Below are positions 44,422 through 54,006 of a DNA stretch of 64,000 nucleotides, piece after piece. The notes below the pieces were generated by a model. The model made no database searches and was not told the origin of the DNA. It saw nothing but the letters and a program-made list of their open reading frames with translations. Position 1 is the first letter of the stretch; the number at the start of each line of letters is the position of its first letter. Position numbers and translations under genes: made by a program. Source of the stretch: Nitratireductor aestuarii (lineage in GTDB: Bacteria > Pseudomonadota > Alphaproteobacteria > Rhizobiales > Rhizobiaceae); contig NZ_BMIF01000016.1 of the NCBI RefSeq assembly GCF_014641695.1, positions 1-64,000 of the forward strand. Reading direction: 5' to 3'.

Positions 44422-45156
44422 GTGGAGGAACTGAAGCGGCAGCATGATGGGGCGGAACTGAGGGCTTATCTCTTTCGCCCGGAGAAACCGGCGCCTAGCG
44501 CCCATGGCGTCATCGTCTACATGGATATCCATGGAATCCGACCGGCGCTGTTTGAAATCTGCGAGCGAATGGCATCCTTTGGCCATACCGTCCTCCTGCC
44601 GGACGTCTATTTCCGCCTTGGACCTTACGAGCCGTGCACACCGGCCGAAGCAGCGGCCAATGAAGCGCTGCGAGCCGAGCGACGGGCCATGCGCGCAAAG
44701 ACGCCCGTGGACCTTACGGCTTCGGACACTGCGGTCTTCGTCGATCTGCTGACCAGCAACGGCGTCACCGGCAAGATCGCCACGGTAGGCTATTGCATGG
44801 GCGGGGCGAGGGCGATGCGCGCAGCCCATGCGGCACCGGATCGCGTGGCGCTTGTTGCGAGCTTCCACGGTGGCAATCTGGCCACCGATGATCCCTCAAG
44901 CCCGCATCTTCATCTGGATGGAGTGCGCGCCCGCTTCTATGTCGGGGCAGCCGACAAGGACGCCAGTTATCCGCCGGAGCAGGCCGCTCTTTTCATCGAA
45001 ACCTTGATGAAGGCGGGCGTCGAGACGGTGCATGAGAACTTCAACGGGTGCCCGCATGGCTGGGTGTTCCATGACAATCCCAGGATCCACAACGCCGCCG
45101 GAGCAGAACGCCATTTTGCGCGTCTCGCAACGCAGTTCAGCGAGTGCCTGAACTGA
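44422..45156 (+). CDS. Dienelactone hydrolase family protein
   Basis: GTG 44422 is chosen because GGGAGGAG (44408-44415) is 6 bp ahead; 244 residues follow. The fold and triad suit the family: C125 in GYCMGG, an Asp in VGAADKDASY, and His in GCPHGWVF. Dienelactone hydrolases open lactones formed in aromatic-ring cleavage, though the family is broad. The gene is divergent from the LysR gene, so it may be co-regulated with that operon. A GC-rich hairpin at 45173-45197 follows. Confidence 0.9.
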   Translation: MEELKRQHDGAELRAYLFRPEKPAPSAHGVIVYMDIHGIRPALFEICERMASFGHTVLLPDVYFRLGPYEPCTPAEAAANEALRAERRAMRAKTPVDLTASDTAVFVDLLTSNGVTGKIATVGYCMGGARAMRAAHAAPDRVALVASFHGGNLATDDPSSPHLHLDGVRARFYVGAADKDASYPPEQAALFIETLMKAGVETVHENFNGCPHGWVFHDNPRIHNAAGAERHFARLATQFSECLN

Positions 45157-45172
45157 TCGTCGTATACGACAA

Positions 45173-45197
45173 GGCCCGCCCCCTGAGGGAGCGGGCC
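45173..45197. terminator. GC hairpin GGCCCGC / GCGGGCC between convergent genes
   Basis: A 7-bp perfect stem with an 11-base loop lies between the dienelactone hydrolase (+) and groEL (-). U-runs on either side are weak (leftward TTGTCG, rightward AACGTT). It probably ends both transcripts with help from other factors. Confidence 0.5.
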
Positions 45198-45225
45198 AAC
45201 GTTGCGAGACTGCCGATTGTGCGAC

Positions 45226-46863
<1,638 letters not shown>

Positions 46864-46903
46864 TCAATAGGCAGTTTCTTTGACTGTATTCGTGGAAGAA
46901 GCC

Positions 46904-47218
46904 TCAAGCGGCCTTCTTCTCGGCAGCACTGACTTCGATCACGCCCATCACATCGCTCTCCTTCAGGATGAGCAGATCTTCGCCATCGAGCTTGATCTCG
47001 GTGCCGGACCACTTTCCAAACAGGATGCGGTCTCCGACCTTCACATCGAGGGCAATGTACTTGCCGTCTTCGTCCCGTACGCCGGGGCCTACGGCGATCA
47101 CCTCGCCTTCGCTCGGCTTCTCCTTGGCAGTGTCGGGGATGATGATCCCGCCGGCCGTCTTTTGCTCAGCTTCGATGCGGCGGACCAGAATGCGATCATG
47201 CAGTGGACGGAACGTCAT
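46904..47218 (-). CDS. groES: GroES co-chaperonin (Hsp10)
   Basis: The 104-residue protein has the GroES beta-barrel motifs [13 protein letters not shown], the mobile loop ([20 protein letters not shown]) that contacts GroEL, and [20 protein letters not shown]. It caps the GroEL ring. It is the first gene of the operon, preceded by a heat-shock-like promoter (47321-47350). Confidence 0.97.
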   Translation of the reverse strand: MTFRPLHDRILVRRIEAEQKTAGGIIIPDTAKEKPSEGEVIAVGPGVRDEDGKYIALDVKVGDRILFGKWSGTEIKLDGEDLLILKESDVMGVIEVSAAEKKAA

Positions 47219-47320
47219 ATCGTTCTCCTTGAGGACAAACAGATTTTTGAACAGTTCCTCCGCACCAGCCGGATGGCCGGTACGGGGCTTGCGCGACCCT
47301 CAGCGGCGTCGCGCGGCAAC

Positions 47321-47350
47321 GATCTGGTTTTGCGAAAATGAAGTTTCAAG
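47321..47350 (-). promoter_or_regulatory. Candidate RpoH (sigma-32) promoter of groES-groEL
   Basis: On the minus strand CTTGAAA (47350-47344) and CCAGATC (47327-47321) are separated by 16 bp, resembling alphaproteobacterial heat-shock promoters (CTTGAA, CCATNT-type). It is about 105-130 bp upstream of the groES ATG. The -10 match is partial. I looked for and did not find a CIRCE element (TTAGCACTC-N9-GAGTGCTAA). Confidence 0.4.
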
Positions 47351-47604
47351 AGCGGCGTAAAAATTTTTTGGCAGTCGTATAAGCAGACTGCTAAGCAACT
47401 GGTTATCCAGCACAAACTGCCAGCCCGCTGCATCAGGCTGAGAGAGGCTATGCCCTGTGTTGCCAGGGGGTAACACAAGCCGACTAATGAATACCTGATG
47501 GGTAAAGTTATAGGTATTTATGTTATGCGGAAGATCATTGGTGTTTGATCCGACTCCAACGCTATCGGTGTTGGATCACAGTGCAGTAAGCGGCGGGAAT
47601 TTTA
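47351..47604. other. AT-rich intergenic stretch between groES and the PP-loop gene
   Basis: No gene is apparent. Base composition is AT-richer than its surroundings (for example 47350-47370 and 47500-47540), and it contains repeated GGTAT/TATAGG-like text. The divergent promoters for groES-groEL and for 47605-48747 must lie in this stretch plus the preceding 130 bp. The composition change may mark the left edge of a transferred segment. Confidence 0.4.
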
Positions 47605-48747
47605 ATGAGCATACCTTTGGTGCTGGCGTTTGCACCGCAGCACGTTTCGAATGAACTTGAGATAATCGCATCTGCAGGGGATCGAGAACTTTTCAGGGCG
47701 CATTTCAGGTGCCGCACCGGTCAGGCACTGCAGCCTTCGCCGGATGCATTGTTCTGCCTCGGCCTCTATCCAGCCTCCGAGGTCGGCGCCCCGTTACACA
47801 TCACCGGCGACGTTGAGCCCGGCCTGCTTTCGCGCGCCAAGCCCATATCCGACATCTTCCGTAGCTGGTGGGTCGGTTGCCGGAATGTAGATGTTACGGC
47901 TGAGCCACGGCCAGTCTCTGCCTCAGGCGAGGGAAGGGGGGTGGCGCTTTTCTTCTCCGGAGGCGTGGATTCCTGTTACTCGCTCGTCGAAGCGCAGCCG
48001 CGGCTGTCTGCGCTGATCACTCTGGTGGGCGTCGATATACCCCTATCCGACACGGTTGCGACAGCCAGACTGGAGGCCACGTCTCGTGACGTGGCGGAGC
48101 GCAAGGGTCTGGAATCCATCGTGATCGAGACCAATGTCGCCCAGGTGTTCCACCCCTATGTAAGCTGGATCGAGCACCATGGCTCCGCACTTGCCGCCAT
48201 TGGCCACATGCTCTCGCATAGGATTGACAGGATCTTGATTGCCGCCTCGGACAGTGAAGCCCGCTGGAATTTACCCTGGGGCTCCCACCCGGCGCTCGAT
48301 CCGCTGCTCGGCTCGTCGCATCTTGCGGTTGAGCACCACGGGCTGGTTCCCCGCTTCGACAAGATTGCGACCGTTGCGCGGGATGCTGATCTCCTGAACA
48401 TCCTGCGCGTCTGCAACAAGTGCGGGCACAATTGCGGTCAGTGCTACAAGTGCGCTTTCGTCATGCGGGCGCTGGAGGTCCTTGGCCTCGACAGCGCGCC
48501 AACCTTCCCGCCATTTCTGCCTCACCGCGGTGGGTTGTGGGCCCGGAACCACTCGTCCCTGGCTGAGCTTGTACGGCTGCGCGAAGCGGCTATCGAAGCT
48601 GGCCGTAGTGACCTGGTTCGGGAAGTTGAGCAGGCGATGGCTCGTTTCCGGAAGCGCGAGCCTCTCCGAAAGCTGGGGTATGGCCGCTGGCGCAGCTGGT
48701 CTCGCGTCATGCGCCACAGGCACCGTTGGCGGAAAGCATATACATGA
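47605..48747 (+). CDS. PP-loop (adenine nucleotide alpha hydrolase-like) protein with Cys cluster
   Basis: The 380-residue protein has the PP-loop FFSGGVDS (116-123) that binds ATP and adenylates or thiolates a substrate, as in QueC, ThiI and asparagine synthetase. A second motif, WGSHPALDPLLGSS (225-238), and a Cys cluster at C270, C273, C277, C280 and C283 (CNKCGHNCGQCYKC) suggest zinc or Fe-S binding. The N-terminal 110 residues match no domain I recognise, and the C-terminal tail is very basic. It is not in a queuosine context. The 234 bp to the next gene hold only a doubtful 43-codon ORF. Confidence 0.85.
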   Translation: MSIPLVLAFAPQHVSNELEIIASAGDRELFRAHFRCRTGQALQPSPDALFCLGLYPASEVGAPLHITGDVEPGLLSRAKPISDIFRSWWVGCRNVDVTAEPRPVSASGEGRGVALFFSGGVDSCYSLVEAQPRLSALITLVGVDIPLSDTVATARLEATSRDVAERKGLESIVIETNVAQVFHPYVSWIEHHGSALAAIGHMLSHRIDRILIAASDSEARWNLPWGSHPALDPLLGSSHLAVEHHGLVPRFDKIATVARDADLLNILRVCNKCGHNCGQCYKCAFVMRALEVLGLDSAPTFPPFLPHRGGLWARNHSSLAELVRLREAAIEAGRSDLVREVEQAMARFRKREPLRKLGYGRWRSWSRVMRHRHRWRKAYT

Positions 48748-48981
48748 GCCTTGCCGCCTATGTGGTCCATCCGGAGCGTGCCGTTGCGCGCCGCTGTTCC
48801 GGCCAAAGGCGGTGGGTCTCGGAATGTTGGCCCAGACAGTCACCCGCGGTGCGGCGGAGTGCCTTCTCTAAGTGACGCAGCACGATCCACAGACGCTCGC
48901 GCATAGTCGAAAAACTGCGCCCGGAGACATTGCGTCCAGCCTACAGGCTGGCGCCTGCCCTTCAATCCCACAGGATGCCCG

Positions 48982-49797
48982 ATGATCAATAAGGTTACCA
49001 AGCTGACCAATAAGGTCACCAAGCTGACCCGCTTTTGGCAGGGTCGGCTTCGTCCGCGTACGCTTCCGCCTCTGTTCTGGCACATCGGCGTGCCGAACTT
49101 CGGCGATGACATCAACCCGGCTCTTTACGAGGAGCTTTGTGGTAGACGCTTGCGTCTTGCCACCGACCGCCGCGTTCCGCATTTTCTGGGCATGGGCAGC
49201 ATCCTTGCTGCCGCCACGGAATCCTCGATCGTACTCGGTGCCGGACTGATCAAGCCCGCAAACGTGAAGCGCCCGCTCAAGGTGGTGTCATTGCGGGGAG
49301 AGCTTACCCGGCAGCATCTCGGCATCACGGAAGACATCCCGCTGGGCGATCCTATGGTGCTCGTCTCGCAGCTGATGACGCCGGAGCGAGGGGGGGATAT
49401 CGGGTATATCCCACATGTTTCGGAGCTCCGTGGCATCCGGGACCGTATTCCGCCAAACATCAAACTCATCGACGTCCGGCGGCAGCCGACCGAAGTGGTG
49501 CGTGAGATCGGGCGCTGCAGCCTGGTGCTGAGCCAGTCGCTGCACGGCCTCATCGTGGCAGACGCCTTCGACATCCCGAACCTCTGGATCGCACCAAGCA
49601 AGAAGATGATGGGGGGCGAGTTCAAGTTCCACGATTATTTTTCGACGCTCGACGCGCCCAAGGAAAAACACGAGTTTTCTTTTGAGCTCCTCGCCAATCC
49701 CACGCGCTCGCTCGCATCGGTGGGCCGCTTCAAGGGCAACAAGGCTGAATATCGGGCGATCCTGAGGGATGCCGTTCAACGAGGACTTCCTGAATGA
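48982..49797 (+). CDS. Polysaccharide pyruvyl transferase family protein
   Basis: The 271-residue protein has the family signatures FWHIGVPNFGDDINPALY (about 33-50) and SQSLHGLIVADAF (about 185-198). Members transfer a pyruvyl group from phosphoenolpyruvate to a sugar hydroxyl to give a cyclic ketal on exopolysaccharide or cell-wall glycan. At about 270 residues it is shorter than the usual 300-400. Its N-terminus is lengthened by a tandem 21-bp repeat. The stop overlaps the Mur-ligase-like start by 4 bp (ATGA), so the two are coupled. Confidence 0.85.
   Translation: MINKVTKLTNKVTKLTRFWQGRLRPRTLPPLFWHIGVPNFGDDINPALYEELCGRRLRLATDRRVPHFLGMGSILAAATESSIVLGAGLIKPANVKRPLKVVSLRGELTRQHLGITEDIPLGDPMVLVSQLMTPERGGDIGYIPHVSELRGIRDRIPPNIKLIDVRRQPTEVVREIGRCSLVLSQSLHGLIVADAFDIPNLWIAPSKKMMGGEFKFHDYFSTLDAPKEKHEFSFELLANPTRSLASVGRFKGNKAEYRAILRDAVQRGLPE
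48988..49029 (+). repeat. Tandem 21-bp repeat inside the pyruvyl transferase N-terminus
   Basis: Units 48988-49008 and 49009-49029 differ at one base (T/C) and encode NKVTKLT twice. The in-frame copy gives NKVTKLTNKVTKLT at residues 3-16. It looks like a recent slippage duplication. Confidence 0.9.
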
Positions 49798-51107
49798 GTG
49801 TCAAGCAATCCCTTCGCGATCTCGAGCAACGGGTCCGTCTTGCGCTCGTGCGCCCATTGCGGATCAAACTGGCCGCAAGGAAGCGGGCGCAAGCTCCCGG
49901 AGTATTCATTGGAATTACAGGAAGCTCGGGCAAGTCGAGCACCACCGATCTGATCGCTGCAGTCCTGCGCAGAAAAGGTAGTGTCACCACCCAGCTTATG
50001 AACAATACAATCAATCCGCTGATCAATACAATAAGAAATAGCGGGAAATCAGACTTTGTGGTGGTGGAGAACGGCGTTGGTGAGAAGGGTGTGATGAAGC
50101 CAATGGCCTCTCTGCTGCAGCCTGACATTGCTGTCGTAACCATGGTTGGTCTGGAGCACTACTCGGCCTTTCGGTCATCTGAGGCAATTGCGGAGGAGAA
50201 GGGCTGGCTTGTTGAGTCACTGCGGCCGGAGGGGCTTGCTGTCCTCAATGCCGACGATCCGCTGGTTATGGGTATGGCAAGACGCACCAGCGCCCGCGTC
50301 CTGACTTTCGGCTATAGCGAAGATGCGGATTGCAGGATCGTGAAGGTCGAGGGAGGTGCTCCGAGCGGCATTGTTGTGACGCTTTCATACCGTGGTCAGG
50401 AGTTGGTCATTCCAACCAAGTACGCCGGCCATCATTTTGCCGCGTCGGTAGCTGCAGCCACCATTGTCGGAATGCAGCTTGGGGTTACGGTCGAGGATCT
50501 CCGGGATGCAATCGGTTCGTGCTCACCTGTTGTGCTGCGGCTAAGCACGCACCAGATCGCGGGCGGTCCACTGATCATAGCCGACTGTGCCAAGGCTCCA
50601 CTCGGGACCCTGCATCTTGCCTTTGACGCTCTGCGCCACGTCGATGCACCCAGAAAGCGTATCGTTCTTGGCCAGGTGTCGGATTATATTGGCTCTCGCA
50701 TGAAGGCCTACCGCACGGCGTTCGGGGGAGCACTCGCTGTCGCCGATGAATTGATATTTGTGACCGACCGGTCGCGCCCAGAGCGGTTCCTCCCGAGAGA
50801 TGATAAGGGCACTCAAAGATTCAAGCATTTCTTGAATACGCGCGAGGCGGCAGAATACCTGGCTGCGACAGCCATGGAAGGCGAGGTGATACTTCTGAAA
50901 GGATCGCAGCGTTTCCATCTTGAACGTATCCTCATCAATTTCCAGCAACCGGTTCGATGCTGGGAGGAGAGCTGTGGGCGTGGTGGCAACTGTTTCTCGT
51001 GCGGTATGGCCAGCTTTGACTTCCAGTCACATCGGCCTATCGCCAGAAAAAGGCGCCGCCGCCGCTTTCTTGGCAAGTTGTTTGGCCGAAAGATACAGGA
51101 AGCATAG
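49794..51107 (+). CDS. Mur-ligase-like ATP-dependent ligase with C-terminal Cys cluster and basic tail
   Basis: The 437-residue protein has the Mur P-loop ITGSSGKSST (41-50) close to its N-terminus, so the UDP-substrate-binding first domain of MurC-F is missing. Other Mur-like parts are NADDP (152-156), AGHHFAASVAAA (211-222) and the C-domain RKRIVLGQVSDYIG (287-300). The segment equivalent to MurF's DxYNANP reads ADCAKAPLG, so the acceptor differs. The C-terminus has C389, C394, C400 and C403 and then an Arg/Lys-rich tail. It likely makes an amide bond, but not in peptidoglycan precursor synthesis. Confidence 0.85.
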   Translation: MSVKQSLRDLEQRVRLALVRPLRIKLAARKRAQAPGVFIGITGSSGKSSTTDLIAAVLRRKGSVTTQLMNNTINPLINTIRNSGKSDFVVVENGVGEKGVMKPMASLLQPDIAVVTMVGLEHYSAFRSSEAIAEEKGWLVESLRPEGLAVLNADDPLVMGMARRTSARVLTFGYSEDADCRIVKVEGGAPSGIVVTLSYRGQELVIPTKYAGHHFAASVAAATIVGMQLGVTVEDLRDAIGSCSPVVLRLSTHQIAGGPLIIADCAKAPLGTLHLAFDALRHVDAPRKRIVLGQVSDYIGSRMKAYRTAFGGALAVADELIFVTDRSRPERFLPRDDKGTQRFKHFLNTREAAEYLAATAMEGEVILLKGSQRFHLERILINFQQPVRCWEESCGRGGNCFSCGMASFDFQSHRPIARKRRRRRFLGKLFGRKIQEA

Positions 51108-51146
51108 TGGGCGTGATTCCGGAGGTCACGCATCAGATGGAACTCG

Positions 51147-51168
51147 CAGTCCGGGGACTGGACTGTTT
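51147..51168 (+). terminator. Hairpin CAGTCC / GGACTG followed by T-rich run
   Basis: A 6-bp stem (51147-51152 with 51160-51165) and a 7-base loop are followed by TTTCTTG, 40 bp after the Mur-ligase-like stop. It probably ends the operon 47605-51107. Confidence 0.5.
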
Positions 51169-51254
51169 CTTGTGCAAAGCCGCTCCGTCCTGAAACGGTG
51201 AAAAGACGAAAAGTCCCTTAGCTTGAATGAGCCAGCCATGGTATCGCTTGCTCA

Positions 51255-52379
51255 ATGGCTTATTCGTTCGCAAATGTACCGATCGCGGATCTCATAGGTC
51301 CCGTTGTCCGTGCGTCGACAGCGCTGGCGCGGCTGGATGAGCGGCTTCGCATGAGCTCCGTGCAGGAGGGGTGGACCGAACGCACCCACTTTGCCGACGC
51401 TGCCGCCGCCCTTTGGCTGGAGGGCGAGCTGGTGCAGCTGGAAGATCTCGTTCTCCATGATGAGCGTATGGATGTTCGTCCGCCGACGCATGAACTGACG
51501 CGCGCCCATGCGGTGCTGCGCGCCCGCCGCCGCGTCCATTCCGCCAAGCCGGATTGGGCGCTTTCGCCGCCGGGTCTGCGCGAACTGGCTGGCTTCGGTG
51601 ATCAGGATGAAAATGCCGGAAGGCTGAACCAATCCATACCAGCCGAAGACCTTGAGGAGCCCGAGCCCGAAGAAGATCCGTTGGCCGCCCACTTTGCGGC
51701 ACTTGACGCGGTGCTGGAGCGCACCAACCAGATTCTTAAGGGAAAGAAGGTCGAGCCAAGGGCGAAGGATACGGCCGAAGAACCTTCGTCCAGCCGCGAG
51801 GAACGCCCGTCGCTCGTCTATGACCTGGATTGGGACGAGGACGCGCGGATGGCCGAATGGACATCTGTTGTTGATCAGACCACCGGTCTTCCCGCCATGT
51901 TGCGTGCGGTGATCGCGCTCGACGCCTGGGGTCAGATCGAGGTGCTGCAGCACGGCGGATGGCTTGGCGGACTGCTCGTCGCCTCGCTGCTGCGCAGGGA
52001 TGGCCTCACCCTGCATCATCTGCCCTGCCTTCACCTTGGCAGCCGCAACATTGCGCGGGAACTGCGCCGGTCGCCCGATCAAACGCGTCGTCTGCTGGCG
52101 CTTCTCTCTTCGATCGAGGCTGCCGTGGAACTGGGCCTCAAGGAGCACGACAAGCTCGTACTCGCCAAGGCCCAGATGGAACGGCGGTTGGTAAACCGGC
52201 GCTCGAACTCGAAGTTGCCGGACCTGGTCGATCTCGTGCTGTCCCGGCCTGTGGTTACCACCACGATGATCCAGAAGGCGCTGAAGGTGACCCAGCAGGG
52301 CGCGATCAATCTGGTCGAAGAACTGGCGCTGCGTGAAATGACCGGCCGCAAGCGCTTCCGCGCCTGGGGCGTACTCTAG
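51255..52379 (+). CDS. DUF1612 / helix-turn-helix protein (rhizobial RHE_PE00001-like family)
   Basis: The 374-residue protein has a conserved N-terminal region with ERLRMSSVQEGWTERTHFADAA, a central acidic linker (about 130-180) and a C-terminal winged HTH (about 310-374: TTTMIQKALKVTQQGAINLVEEL). This architecture is a family restricted mainly to Rhizobiales, often plasmid-borne, of unknown function; a DNA-binding role is likely from the HTH. It stands alone between the Mur-ligase operon and the acyl-CoA dehydrogenase. Confidence 0.82.
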   Translation: MAYSFANVPIADLIGPVVRASTALARLDERLRMSSVQEGWTERTHFADAAAALWLEGELVQLEDLVLHDERMDVRPPTHELTRAHAVLRARRRVHSAKPDWALSPPGLRELAGFGDQDENAGRLNQSIPAEDLEEPEPEEDPLAAHFAALDAVLERTNQILKGKKVEPRAKDTAEEPSSSREERPSLVYDLDWDEDARMAEWTSVVDQTTGLPAMLRAVIALDAWGQIEVLQHGGWLGGLLVASLLRRDGLTLHHLPCLHLGSRNIARELRRSPDQTRRLLALLSSIEAAVELGLKEHDKLVLAKAQMERRLVNRRSNSKLPDLVDLVLSRPVVTTTMIQKALKVTQQGAINLVEELALREMTGRKRFRAWGVL

Positions 52380-52440
52380 AACAAATGAGGGGTGCAATGG
52401 TCGAGAAGAAGGCTGATCGTTGGCAGCACGTGAGGCAGAA

Positions 52441-54006
52441 ATGACAGACATTCAGGCTCCACCATTCCACGCGCCCGTCGATGACATCCTGTTCAGTCTC
52501 GAACACGTCGCGCGGGCAGACCGTCTAAGGGATTGGGACGGAGAACTCGCCCGCGAGGTGATTACCCATTTCGCCAGTTTTGCCGAAGAGCGCATCGCGC
52601 CGCTCAACGCCAGCGGCGATGTCGAGGGTTGCCGCCTCGAAAATGGCCGTGTGAAAATGCCGGAGGGTTTTGCCCAAGTCTATCGCGAGCTCGCGGAGCA
52701 GGGCTGGCACGGGATTTCTGCCCCTGAAACTCATGGCGGCCAGAACCTGAACCATGCGATTGTCGCCAGCGTCTGCGAAATCTTTGCCGGCGCAAACCAC
52801 TCGCTCCAGATGGTCGCGGGGCTGGTGCCGGGAGCGATCAGCACGCTCGTGCGCTTCGGTACGGAAGAGCAGCAGCAGAGGCTTATACCGCCACTGGTCG
52901 ATGGAGGCTGGCTTGCGACCATGGCGCTGACCGAGCCCGGTTCCGGCTCTGATCTATCCACCATCCGCATGCGTGCAACGCGCGACGGCGACGCCTGGCG
53001 GATCGATGGCGAAAAGATCTTCATCTCCGGCGGCGATCAGGACATTTCTGAAGGCATCCTGCATCTCGTTCTGGCCCGCACCGGAAGCATGGAGGAAGGG
53101 TCGCGGGGCCTGAGCCTTTTCGCCTGTCTTTCCCACCTGCCCAACGGCGAGCGCAACAGCGTCAGCGTCACCCGCATCGAGGAGAAGCTCGGGCTTCACG
53201 CTTCGCCCACATGCCAGCTGGCCTTTGACGGCGCCCGGGCGGAGCTGGTTGGTGAATTGGGCATGGGCCTCAAGGCCATGTTTGCGCTGATGAACCACGC
53301 GCGCCTCGACGTGGCGTTGCAGGGTGTGGCGCACGCTGCAAGGGGTGCCGATCTTGCACGGCGCTATGCGGCCGAACGTCTGCAGGGTCGCGACAGAAGC
53401 GGCCAGCCTGTTACCATCGACCAGCATGCCGATGTCGCCCGCATGATCAAGGAAGCCGATGCCTGGGCCGTGGGCGGTCGCGCGCTGGTGCATCTGACCA
53501 TGGTCGAAGGGGAACTGACCGGCGGCGAGGCGCTTCTCTCGTTCATGACACCTATCTGCAAATGGCTCTGCACGGAAGGCGGCATCCGGGGGGCCGACCT
53601 CGCCATCCAGGTGATGGGGGGGTACGGCTATCTGCGCGAATTCGGCGCGGAGCAGAACTGGCGTGACGCTCGCATCTGCGCCATCTACGAAGGCGCCAAC
53701 GGCATCCATGCCCTGACCAACGCTACCCGCTCGCTCAAGAGCGATGGTGGGGCAGGCGCTGCAGCTTTCGTGGCGCTTCTGCGGGAAAGCGGATCGGAGC
53801 TTCACGAACAGGCGCATCGCTGGGAGGCTGAGGCTAGGCGCATTGCATCAATGTCTGACCCGTCAGCAGAAGCGCATGATTTCATGCGACTGACGGCTAC
53901 CTCCGCCTGGCTTGCAGTCTGGGCACGAATTAAAAAAGTAGCAGAAGCCACGGAAAATGCTCGCTATCTGAAGCTGGCGAAGCGTGCGTCTACCATGTCA
54001 TTTTAA
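52441..54006 (+). CDS. Acyl-CoA dehydrogenase (DmdC/AcdA-like)
   Basis: ATG 52441 gives 521 residues, in the longer acyl-CoA dehydrogenase class that includes methylmercaptopropionyl-CoA dehydrogenase. Markers: TEPGSGSDLSTIRMRA in the FAD site, EKIFISGGDQD, and AIYEGANGIHAL carrying the catalytic Glu base (about residue 420). The QVMGGYGYLREF stretch is typical. It could act on a short or branched acyl-CoA made by the synthetase encoded at 62338. An HxlR regulator follows, convergently, with the stop codons adjacent. Confidence 0.92.
   Translation: MTDIQAPPFHAPVDDILFSLEHVARADRLRDWDGELAREVITHFASFAEERIAPLNASGDVEGCRLENGRVKMPEGFAQVYRELAEQGWHGISAPETHGGQNLNHAIVASVCEIFAGANHSLQMVAGLVPGAISTLVRFGTEEQQQRLIPPLVDGGWLATMALTEPGSGSDLSTIRMRATRDGDAWRIDGEKIFISGGDQDISEGILHLVLARTGSMEEGSRGLSLFACLSHLPNGERNSVSVTRIEEKLGLHASPTCQLAFDGARAELVGELGMGLKAMFALMNHARLDVALQGVAHAARGADLARRYAAERLQGRDRSGQPVTIDQHADVARMIKEADAWAVGGRALVHLTMVEGELTGGEALLSFMTPICKWLCTEGGIRGADLAIQVMGGYGYLREFGAEQNWRDARICAIYEGANGIHALTNATRSLKSDGGAGAAAFVALLRESGSELHEQAHRWEAEARRIASMSDPSAEAHDFMRLTATSAWLAVWARIKKVAEATENARYLKLAKRASTMSF

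Noticed and set aside
47219-47604. CIRCE (HrcA) operator upstream of groES
   Set aside because: I searched by eye for TTAGCACTC-N9-GAGTGCTAA and found only partial matches near GCTAAGCAA. The heat-shock sigma promoter is the better reading.
48744-48875. 43-codon ORF overlapping the PP-loop stop by ATGA
   Set aside because: The start overlaps neatly, but the product is Arg/Ser-rich with no motif and no neighbour relation. I judge it chance, though a degraded gene remnant is possible.
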